This document shows positions 53,125 to 59,638 of a stretch of 64,000 nucleotides of DNA, piece after piece. Under the pieces are notes generated by a model. The model ran no database searches. It was not told the origin of the DNA and saw only the letters and a list, made by a program, of their open reading frames with translations. Position 1 is the first letter of the stretch, and every line of letters starts with the position of its first letter. The position numbers were made by a program, and so were the translations under genes. The stretch is from Gemmataceae bacterium (GTDB lineage: Bacteria > Planctomycetota > Planctomycetia > Gemmatales > Gemmataceae), in NCBI GenBank assembly GCA_901538445.1, contig LR594584.1, positions 3,257,586 to 3,321,585 on the forward strand, read 5' to 3'.

Positions 53125-53709
53125 TCACGCGCCGTCTCGGTCTTTGACACGCAACTGCTCGCGGATCATCTCGACGACCCAGCAACTGGAGCCGTGGTCG
53201 GGACACATTTGGAGGTGGTCGATCACGAACGGGTCGTCGCACCCGGCGTCCTGCAATGCGTCGCCGAGGATCGGAAGGCGGTCGAACGCGCCCTCGACGT
53301 GGATGCCTTCCGCCAGGGCGCAAACCGTGCCGGTGAACCAGGCATCCGGGAATGGCACGATGGGCTTGGCGTGATCGCGCACGAGTTCCCTCACAAACCA
53401 CGCGATGTTGCGCCAGATCGCCTCGGCATCGGTATCGACATCGTGGATGCGGGCGAAGCCGATAGTCAAGTGCAGCCCGCACAGGCGAATGCCCGCTTCC
53501 CGCTGCTCCCGCCAGGCGCGCTCGACTGCTGTGGTCACGTCGGGCCACAGGTCACGCCACAACTGTGGCCCGAGCCGAAGTCCGAGCCCCTCTTCGGGCG
53601 GGTCGGGGACGAGATCGTAGTCGAAGTCGAAGAAGTAGGAACGGCGACTCCATTGAGCCCGAAGCCGGTGCATACCCGCGTGCCGTTTGGGAAGGGTCAC
53701 GAATTGCAT
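53125..53709 (-). CDS. Gemmata-type protein with repeat-companion C-terminal module
   Basis: A 194-residue protein. The C-terminal ~70 residues (TGTVCALAEGIHVEGAFDRL, then PILGDALQDAGCDDPFVIDH and CWVVEMIRE) match the module common in TIGR02996-type and SMI1-like Gemmata proteins, which usually end near CWVVDLLLG. The first ~120 residues (HAGMHRLRAQWSRRSYFFDF) are unfamiliar. AGAGG precedes the ATG at 53709. A TTG 40 bases upstream would directly abut the 53749 stop but is less likely. The role is unknown. It is convergent with the 52507 frame. Confidence 0.72.
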   Translation of the reverse strand: MQFVTLPKRHAGMHRLRAQWSRRSYFFDFDYDLVPDPPEEGLGLRLGPQLWRDLWPDVTTAVERAWREQREAGIRLCGLHLTIGFARIHDVDTDAEAIWRNIAWFVRELVRDHAKPIVPFPDAWFTGTVCALAEGIHVEGAFDRLPILGDALQDAGCDDPFVIDHLQMCPDHGSSCWVVEMIREQLRVKDRDGA

Positions 53710-53748
53710 GTCACCTCTTGCGACACGAAGTGCAACGGTCCAACGCAA

Positions 53749-53964
53749 TCAGTTCCGCTCCGCCCGCGAGTCGGCGCGCCGGTCGCGGGCCGAGCGGACG
53801 CGGTCGAGCACGCAATCGCTGTCCCAGGTCTGGGCTGCGAGGTAGCGCACGAGCAGGAGGACCTTCACCTCCTCGATCTCGGCGGCGGTGAACCCCTCCG
53901 TCCCGGTCGCGGTGACGGGAACCAGGTCGGTGCGGCGGTCAAAGGTGGTCGCGAGTGCGGTCAT
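53749..53964 (-). CDS. Small hypothetical protein
   Basis: A 71-residue protein without signal peptide or recognisable domain. The N-terminus (TALATTFDRRTDLVPVTATG) is followed by a helix (FTAAEIEEVKVLLLVRYLAA) and a strongly basic, Arg-rich end (RSARDRRADSRAERN). GGAG precedes the ATG at 53964. It is on the same strand as the 53125 gene, which starts 40 bp downstream, so they are probably co-transcribed. Confidence 0.6.
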   Translation of the reverse strand: MTALATTFDRRTDLVPVTATGTEGFTAAEIEEVKVLLLVRYLAAQTWDSDCVLDRVRSARDRRADSRAERN

Positions 53965-54048
53965 TCGTCTCCGGGGCGGTGCGCCCGTGATGGGTCTCAA
54001 CTCTGTCGAGGTGACACCCGCCCTACCCCGGCGGTTCGCGCCGCGGCG

Positions 54049-55287
54049 TCACACCATTCCGGTGCGGTCGAGTTCGGCGACCAGCGCCCGGATGAACGGC
54101 TCGGCGTCGGAGACGATGCCGACGGTCTGCGTGCTCCCGCGGTCCATGAGCTTGGTCACGGTCGCCGGGTTGATGTCCACGCACGCAACCTTTACCGCCG
54201 CCGGGAGCAGGTTGCCGACGGCGATCGAGTGGAGCGTGGTGGCGACCATGAGGCAGAACCCGACACCGGGAATCAGCCGCCGCATCGCGTCCTGTGCGGT
54301 CAGCGAGTCGGTCACCACCTCGGGCAGCGGGCCGTCGTCGCGGATGCTCCCGGCGAGGACGAACGGCGTGTTCGACTTGACGCACTCGTACATGATGCCG
54401 GACGTCAGCTTCCCCTGGTCCACCGCCGCCCGGATGCCGCCGATGCGGCGGATGGTGTTGATCGTGCGCAGGTGGTGCTCGTGCCCCTCGTGGGTCGGGA
54501 TGCCGTGGTCGAGCGAGACGCCGAGGCTGGTGCCGTAGAACGCCTGCTCCATGTCGTGGGTCGCCAGCGCGTTCCCGGCGAACAGCACGTTGATGAGGCC
54601 GTCGCGGATGAGCCGCGCGACCAGCTCGCTGCCGCCCGTGTGGACGACCGCCGGCCCGAGGACGGCCAGCACCTTCTCGCCGGCGGCCCGGGTCTTCCGC
54701 ATCGCGTGGGCGATCTCGCGGACGCTCACCGCCTTGGGCCGCTCGCTCGACACCGGGCTGGCCATGAACTCGAACAGCTCGTGCTTCCGCATCTCGGACT
54801 CGGGCGGCAGCACCCGCGTCCCTTTACGGCCGACGACGATCCGGTCCCCGACCCGCACCGCGGTCAGGGGCACGCACCGGGCCGCGCCGCCCTCGGGGTC
54901 CACGAGGATGCCGCAGTCCATCTCCTGGTCCTCGACGTCGACCCACTCGCCCCCGAGCCGGACCTGGGTGCGGAAGTTGGTCGAGCAGTAGAACCCGTCG
55001 GGGAACGCGCCGTCCACGTCGGCGGCCACCGCGACGCAGTCGGCGGCCTGCGCGGGCACGGCCCCGTGCGGGTGGACCTCGGCGAGAATCGCGTCGAGCT
55101 GCTCCGGGGACGCGGCCCGGACCTCGATGCGGACGAAGCTCGGGTCGTCCTGCCGCTCGCCGAGCCGCAGCGCCTCGATGTTGTACTGCCCGCCGCGGGA
55201 GAGGATCGCGTCGAGCACCTTGGGCAGCAGGAGCGAATCGACGATGTGCCCGGTCATCTCGACGTGTTCGACGTAGCTGGCCGCCAT
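54049..55287 (-). CDS. TIGR00300 (LOR/SDH-domain) family enzyme
   Basis: A 412-residue protein matching the family whose two parts are an N-terminal LOR/SDH-type domain (HIVDSLLLPKVLDAILSRGG, YNIEALRLGERQDDPSF, DQEMDCGILVDPEGG) and a C-terminal Rossmann-like domain (AVLGPAVVHTGGSELVARLI, VLFAGNALATHDMEQAFYGT, IRRIGGIRAAVDQGKLTSGI, MVATTLHSIAVGNLLPA). Homologs include archaeal ornithine cyclodeaminase and the C-terminal half of cyanobacterial ArgZ/AgrE. An NAD-dependent role in ornithine/proline metabolism is therefore the best guess. The ATG at 55287 gives the standard length. It is divergent from the Thg1-like gene. Confidence 0.85.
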   Translation of the reverse strand: MAASYVEHVEMTGHIVDSLLLPKVLDAILSRGGQYNIEALRLGERQDDPSFVRIEVRAASPEQLDAILAEVHPHGAVPAQAADCVAVAADVDGAFPDGFYCSTNFRTQVRLGGEWVDVEDQEMDCGILVDPEGGAARCVPLTAVRVGDRIVVGRKGTRVLPPESEMRKHELFEFMASPVSSERPKAVSVREIAHAMRKTRAAGEKVLAVLGPAVVHTGGSELVARLIRDGLINVLFAGNALATHDMEQAFYGTSLGVSLDHGIPTHEGHEHHLRTINTIRRIGGIRAAVDQGKLTSGIMYECVKSNTPFVLAGSIRDDGPLPEVVTDSLTAQDAMRRLIPGVGFCLMVATTLHSIAVGNLLPAAVKVACVDINPATVTKLMDRGSTQTVGIVSDAEPFIRALVAELDRTGMV

Positions 55288-55363
55288 GGCGTGAACCTCC
55301 GGGGGAGTGTCGCACTCTCCTTCTTACCCGGCGGGGTGTCCGGAAACGAGGCGGGGGGACGCG

Positions 55364-56179
55364 ATGACCGACGGCCTGGGCGACCGGATGAAGCGGTACG
55401 AGGCGGCCGAAGCAGGCCGGCGGCTGATGCCGCTATTGCCGGTGCTGGCCCGGCTCGACGGCCGGGCGTTTCACTCGTTCGTCCGCGGCCTGGAGCGCCC
55501 GTTCGACGAGCGGCTGTCCCGGCTGATGGCCGACACGGCCCGGTTCCTGGTCCGCGCGACCAATTCCGAGGTCGGGTACACTCAGTCGGACGAGATCACG
55601 CTGGCGTGGGTGCCGGCCGGGTTCGAGAGCCAGGTGTTTTTCGACGGCCGGGTGCAGAAGATGGCGTCGGTGCTTGCTGCGCTGTGCTCGGCACACTTCA
55701 CACGGCGGCTCCCGGGGTTCCTCCCGGCGGAGTACGCGGACCGGCTCCCGGTGTTCGACGCCCGGGTGTGGAACGTGCCGACGCGGGACGAGGCGGCGAA
55801 CACGTTCCTGTGGCGGGAGCGGGACGCGACGAAGAACTCGATCTCGATGGCGGCGCGTGCGCACTACGACCACTCGGAACTGCACGGCAAGACCGGTCGA
55901 GAGATGCAAGAGTTGTTATTCCGCAAGGGCGTGAACTGGAACGATTACCCGGCGTTCTTCAAGCGCGGGACGTACTTCCGCCGCGAGACGGTGCGCCGGC
56001 CGTTCACGGCGATCGAGCTGGCGGACCTCCCGCCCAGGCACGCCGCCCGGACGAACCCGGACCTGATCGTGGAGCGCTCGGTGGTGGTAGACCTGGCGAT
56101 CCCGACGCTGTCGCGGGTGCGGAACCGTGCGGGCGTGCTGTTCGGCGGAGAGGTCGCGCAGGTGGAAACCGCCCGTTGA
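55364..56179 (+). CDS. Thg1-like protein (tRNA-His guanylyltransferase family)
   Basis: A 271-residue 3'-to-5' polymerase-family protein. Family blocks are LGDRMKRYE, ARLDGRAFHSFVRGLERPFD (metal Asp in LDGRxFHxF), VGYTQSDEITLAW (second metal Asp-Glu pair), SVLAALCSAHF, FDARVWNVPTRDEAANTFLW followed by RERDATKNSISMAAR (the HxxNxxN-like region). Eukaryotic Thg1 adds G-1 to tRNA-His; bacterial Thg1-like proteins repair tRNA 5' ends. The gene lies 62 bp upstream of tRNA-His. That tRNA already encodes G-1, so a repair role is more likely. Confidence 0.88.
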   Translation: MTDGLGDRMKRYEAAEAGRRLMPLLPVLARLDGRAFHSFVRGLERPFDERLSRLMADTARFLVRATNSEVGYTQSDEITLAWVPAGFESQVFFDGRVQKMASVLAALCSAHFTRRLPGFLPAEYADRLPVFDARVWNVPTRDEAANTFLWRERDATKNSISMAARAHYDHSELHGKTGREMQELLFRKGVNWNDYPAFFKRGTYFRRETVRRPFTAIELADLPPRHAARTNPDLIVERSVVVDLAIPTLSRVRNRAGVLFGGEVAQVETAR

Positions 56180-56240
56180 CGCCGACGCGGGCGGGCGGTA
56201 AGAAGAACTACGCGGGCGGGACTGCGAACCGACCGATGAC

Positions 56241-56315
56241 GGTGGCTGTAGCTCAGTTGGTTAGAGCGCCAGATTGTGGATCTGGATGTCGCGGGTTCAA
56301 ATCCCGTCAGTCACC
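56241..56315 (+). tRNA. tRNA-His (GTG) with encoded G-1
   Basis: The acceptor stem is GTGGCTG (56242-56248) paired with CAGTCAC (56308-56314), with one G-T pair. The base at 56241 is G and faces C at 56315, so the extra G-1:C73 pair specific to tRNA-His is genome-encoded. The anticodon stem is CCAGA/TCTGG with loop TTGTGGA, giving anticodon GTG. The T-loop is TTCAAAT. No CCA is encoded. Confidence 0.95.
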
Positions 56316-56465
56316 CCTCAATCCTTCGCGGTCCGATCCCGGGCCGGCACTTCTTCCCTACTCCAACCGGGGCGAGCGTCCTCACGACGCCTCAAGACTC
56401 CAACTCCTGAATTGGTCGGCGGCACGCTCCGCCGCGGGCGGCGATCTCGTCTGTGCGCGCGAAAA

Positions 56466-56487
56466 GGCCGCCGGACACCCGGCGGCC
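56466..56487 (-). terminator. Intrinsic terminator of the Gly/Tyr-rich protein gene
   Basis: A perfect 9-bp stem GGCCGCCGG/CCGGCGGCC with loop ACAC. Read on the minus strand it is followed by TTTTC, a short U-tract. It lies 19 bp past the stop codon of the 56506 gene. Confidence 0.85.
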
Positions 56488-56505
56488 ACGCCGAAGCAAC
56501 GCGGA

Positions 56506-56865
56506 TCAGCGGAAGCGGCGGCCGCCCCAGTAGCGGTTGCCGTACCCGCGGTTCCCGTAGTTGTACCCGCGGTTCCCGTAGCCGCTGTAGTACGACGGGT
56601 AGCTGTACGAGCGGTAACCGTAGTTGCTGTACCCGCCGTAGTAACCGGGAGAGTACCCGTAGCTGTTCCCGCCCAGAATGGAATTCAGACCGAGTTGAAT
56701 CAGACCGCCGTTACCGATCGTCACCCCAGTCCCGTAGCTATAGGGCGAGTACCCGCCGTAGTAAGCCGGGTAGCCCCCGCCGACGATGACCTGGGCGCTG
56801 GCGACCGACGGGGCAGCAACGGCAAGTGCGGCAGCGGCCGCCGCAGTGAAAATGAACTGACGCAT
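56506..56865 (-). CDS. Secreted Gly/Tyr-rich low-complexity protein
   Basis: A 119-residue protein. The signal peptide (MRQFIFTAAAAAALAVAAPS, cleavage near VASA) is followed by a low-complexity mature region rich in Gly, Tyr, Ser and Asn: GGYPAYYGGYSPYSYGTG, YSPGYYGGYSNYGYRSYSYP and a C-terminal GNRGYxxx run ending WGGRRFR. Such compositions occur in surface or matrix proteins and in proteins that assemble by aromatic contacts. No enzymatic domain is present. GAGGAG precedes the ATG at 56865, and a clean terminator follows. Confidence 0.82.
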   Translation of the reverse strand: MRQFIFTAAAAAALAVAAPSVASAQVIVGGGYPAYYGGYSPYSYGTGVTIGNGGLIQLGLNSILGGNSYGYSPGYYGGYSNYGYRSYSYPSYYSGYGNRGYNYGNRGYGNRYWGGRRFR

Positions 56866-57009
56866 GGGTGTCTCCTCGTGGTGGGGCGACTTCCGCTGGC
56901 GTCAGTAGGTTGTGCAGGTTGTGTGCCGGAGCCGCTGATCCAGAACTGGTCAGCACTTGCGATTCCTCTGCCACGTACCGAGGGAACGCGGGGGCGCGCA
57001 GCGGCAGGT

Positions 57010-57390
57010 CTACTTGGCGGGCGACCGGAACGCGGCGTAGTCGTCCTCGGTCCACTCGTAGTCGATGAGGATCTGCTCGCCGGCGGCAATGTCGCGACTC
57101 GCCCGGAAGACGATGTCGTCCTTTGCGAGCCGCGGGGAGAAGCGTGCGTTGGCGACCGCGGAGTGGTTGTAGAGCGAGCCGTAGCCCAGCGCCACGGCCA
57201 GCGACCCGTTCGTGCCCCACTTGAAGACGTAGTGGTCGAGAGACCCGAGGCTCCCGGTGGGAGTGGGTTCGATGCGGACCACGGGGCACACCTCGATCAC
57301 CTCGCCCTTGCGGAACGCCCGCCCCGCAAAAACGCCCCGGCCCATCCCGCGGACCTTGCGGACGATCAGGTCGGGCTGGTTGGTGCCCAT
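57010..57390 (-). CDS. SET-domain protein (protein-lysine methyltransferase-like)
   Basis: A 126-residue compact SET protein. Motifs are MGRGVFAGRAFRKGEVIEVC at the start, GYGSLYNHSAVANARFSPRL (the NHS motif of SET) and AAGEQILIDYEWTEDDY (the ExxxDY end). No pre- or post-SET cysteine clusters are present. Bacterial minimal SET proteins of this length resemble those in Chlamydiae and Planctomycetes; substrates are unknown. The ATG at 57390 follows a G-rich stretch. It lies between a secreted-protein gene and tRNA-Gln on the same strand. Confidence 0.88.
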   Translation of the reverse strand: MGTNQPDLIVRKVRGMGRGVFAGRAFRKGEVIEVCPVVRIEPTPTGSLGSLDHYVFKWGTNGSLAVALGYGSLYNHSAVANARFSPRLAKDDIVFRASRDIAAGEQILIDYEWTEDDYAAFRSPAK

Positions 57391-57441
57391 GCGGTTCGAG
57401 CCCCCCGGTTCCAACCGGCCGCGCCCCGGTTCCGAAACGAA

Positions 57442-57475
57442 GAAGCCCCACAAGGGGTTAGCCTTGTGGGGCTTC
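57442..57475. terminator. Hairpin terminator between tRNA-Gln and the SET gene
   Basis: A perfect 14-bp stem GAAGCCCCACAAGG/CCTTGTGGGGCTTC with a 6-base loop. It lies seven bases past the 3' end of the minus-strand tRNA-Gln, and on that strand is followed by TTCGTTTC. It probably ends the tRNA transcript. Confidence 0.8.
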
Positions 57476-57481
57476 GGCCAG

Positions 57482-57552
57482 TTACCCCGCTAGGATTCGA
57501 ACCTAGACAAACAGAATCAGAATCTGTTGTGCTACCGTTACACTACGGGGTA
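57482..57552 (-). tRNA. tRNA-Gln (CTG)
   Basis: A 71-base cloverleaf on the minus strand. The acceptor stem is TACCCCG/CGGGGTA, discriminator A. The anticodon stem is ACAGA/TCTGT around TTCTGAT, giving anticodon CTG. The T-arm reads GGTTCGAATCC. No CCA is encoded. Confidence 0.95.
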
Positions 57553-57729
57553 AGCGATCAACTCGGCACTGGAAGAATAACACCCGCCCCCGGGCGTGAC
57601 AAGTGCTCCTCCCGGCCAGTTCGGTCGGCGCGCCGCGGCGGAACACCGCCGAACGCGGCGCGCCGGTCGTTCCATCTTGTCGCGGCGTCTGTTACCCTCT
57701 GGCTTTCTCGCCCGTCCGGAGCGCTGCCA

Positions 57730-59202
57730 ATGTCCCTCCGCCTTCTCCTTCCTCTCCTCGTCCTCGGGCCCGGTGCCATAACCGCGGTCACGCTGACCGC
57801 CCGCACCCAGCCGCTCGCCGGCCCCAACCCGTTGCCGTCGGGCAACGTCCGCGACCACGGCGCGAAGGGCGACGGCACCGCCGACGACACCGCCGCCATC
57901 CAGCACGCCGTCGATCGGTCGCCGGGGCTCGTGGTGTTGCCCCCGGGGACGTACCGCATCACAAAAACGATCCTCGTTGACCTCGCCAAGTCCGGGTTCT
58001 GCTCGGTCCGCGGCGACGGGATGCCGCGGGTCGTCATGGCCGGCGACGGCCCGGCGTTCAAGTTCGTCGGCACGCACCAGGGGTCCGCGGACCCGAAAAC
58101 CTTCAAGGACGGCGTGTGGGCTAAGGAGCGGATGCCGGCGGTCGAGGGCGTCGAGATCGTCGGCGAGCACGAGGCGGCCGACGGGATCGAGGCGACCGGC
58201 GTGATGCAACTGACGGTCACCAAGGTGCTGGTCCGTAAGTGCCGCCACGGCATCCGCCTCACCGCCCGCGACCGCAACGTCCTCATCTCCGACTCGCACA
58301 TCTACGAGAACCGCGGGATCGGCGTGTTCATGGACGCGGTGAACCTGCACCAGATCAACGTCATCGGGTGCCACATTAGCTACTGCGACGGCGGCGGAGT
58401 CGTGTGCCGGGCCGGCGAGGTGCGGAACCTCCAGATCACCGGGTGCGACATCGAGAGCAACCACGGCGCGCACGGGCCGCCGACCGCGAACGTCCTCATC
58501 GAGAGCACCGGCGGGTCGAACGCCGAGGTCGCCATCACCGGCTGCACGATCCAGCACAACCACAAGGCCGCCGGGTCCGCGAACGTCCGCGTGAAGGGGC
58601 CGACCGCCAAGCCCGTCAAGGGGACCGACGAGTTGCGCGACGGCCACGTCGTCGTCACCGGGAACGTCATGAGCGACGTGATGGTGAACGTCCACCTCCA
58701 GCACGCCCGCGGGGTCGTCGTCACCGGGAACACGTGCTGGACGGCCTACGAGTGGAACGTGCTCGCCGAGAACTCGACGGCGGTGGTCGTCGGCCCGAAC
58801 AACTTCGACCGCAACCCGCGGTACGCCGCCGAAGAGCGGCCCGAGACGACCAACGCGCTCCTGTTCCGCGACTGCACCGACTGCAACCTCTCCGGGTTCT
58901 CGGTGAGCCGCACCCGGGCCGCGCCCGCGGCCCTCACGCTCGAGCGCTGCTCGCGATTCAACGTCACCGGGCTGTCGCTGCTCGACAACGACGGCGTGGG
59001 GTTGCAGTTGACGGACGTGACCAACTCGCGGGTCAGCGACTGCCTGGTGCGCGACGACCGCCCGGACGCCGCGTCGCTCTCGGTCCGCACGCAGGGCGGA
59101 CGCGACAACATGATCGTGGACAACTACCTCGGCCGCCCGCACGAGATCCTCAAGGGGGTCGGGCTGGTCGAGCGGAACTTCGACGCGAAGGTGAAGCCGT
59201 GA
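57730..59202 (+). CDS. Secreted parallel beta-helix protein (pectate-lyase superfamily)
   Basis: A 490-residue protein. It has a signal peptide (MSLRLLLPLLVLGPGAITAV), the pectate-lyase-superfamily entry block NVRDHGAKGDGTADDTAAIQ, and then about a dozen right-handed beta-helix coils. Examples are NVLISDSHIYENRGIGVFMD, INVIGCHISYCDGGGVVCRA and VAITGCTIQHNHKAAGSANV. It probably binds or cuts a polysaccharide; no catalytic residues could be assigned. The ATG at 57730 opens the signal peptide. The TGA overlaps the GTG of the next gene. Confidence 0.88.
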   Translation: MSLRLLLPLLVLGPGAITAVTLTARTQPLAGPNPLPSGNVRDHGAKGDGTADDTAAIQHAVDRSPGLVVLPPGTYRITKTILVDLAKSGFCSVRGDGMPRVVMAGDGPAFKFVGTHQGSADPKTFKDGVWAKERMPAVEGVEIVGEHEAADGIEATGVMQLTVTKVLVRKCRHGIRLTARDRNVLISDSHIYENRGIGVFMDAVNLHQINVIGCHISYCDGGGVVCRAGEVRNLQITGCDIESNHGAHGPPTANVLIESTGGSNAEVAITGCTIQHNHKAAGSANVRVKGPTAKPVKGTDELRDGHVVVTGNVMSDVMVNVHLQHARGVVVTGNTCWTAYEWNVLAENSTAVVVGPNNFDRNPRYAAEERPETTNALLFRDCTDCNLSGFSVSRTRAAPAALTLERCSRFNVTGLSLLDNDGVGLQLTDVTNSRVSDCLVRDDRPDAASLSVRTQGGRDNMIVDNYLGRPHEILKGVGLVERNFDAKVKP

Positions 59203-59636
59203 TCCGATACGCGGGCTACCCGCTGGGCTACCTCTGGGCGTCGCCGAACACACTCCTGGGGTTGGGACTGCTCCCGTTCGTGCTCATGTCCGGCGGCCGC
59301 GCCCAGTTCCACCGGGGCGTGCTGGAGTTGTACGACGGGTTCGCGGCGTGGTTCCTGTGGAACGTTGCGGGCGGGGCCGGGGCGATGACCCTCGGCCACG
59401 TCATTGTGGCCCGCGACCGGCGGATGCTGAACTACACCCGCAACCACGAGCACGTCCACGTCGGGCAGTACATGCGGTGCGGGCCGCTGTTCCTGCCGCT
59501 ATACGGGCTGTCGAGCTTCCTGTGCTGGCGGGCCGGGATGAACCCGTACCTGGAGAACCGGTTCGAGCGGGTCGCCTACGGGCTCCACCCGTGCCACGGC
59601 GAGCCGCCCGACGAACTGGAGCCCACGCGGGCGTGA
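59199..59636 (+). CDS. Small membrane protein with HEHVH motif
   Basis: A 145-residue protein. Hydrophobic segments are LGLGLLPFVLMSGG, FAAWFLWNVAGGAGAMTLGH and LFLPLYGLSSFLCWRA. Between them is RNHEHVHVGQYMRCGPLFLP, a HExxH-like His cluster conserved in a family shared with cyanobacteria. Its role is unknown, and a metal site is possible. The GTG at 59199 overlaps the TGA of the beta-helix gene (GTGA), so the two are translationally coupled and may act together at the envelope. Confidence 0.75.
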   Translation: MIRYAGYPLGYLWASPNTLLGLGLLPFVLMSGGRAQFHRGVLELYDGFAAWFLWNVAGGAGAMTLGHVIVARDRRMLNYTRNHEHVHVGQYMRCGPLFLPLYGLSSFLCWRAGMNPYLENRFERVAYGLHPCHGEPPDELEPTRA

Positions 59637-59638
59637 GG

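Noticed and set aside
51787-59202. A 2471-codon open frame on the plus strand
   Set aside because: Most of it is antisense to real genes (53125, 53749, 54049, 56506, 57010), and a tRNA-Gln lies opposite. High GC makes stop codons rare in shadow frames. Only its 52507-53124 and 57730-59202 parts look coding.
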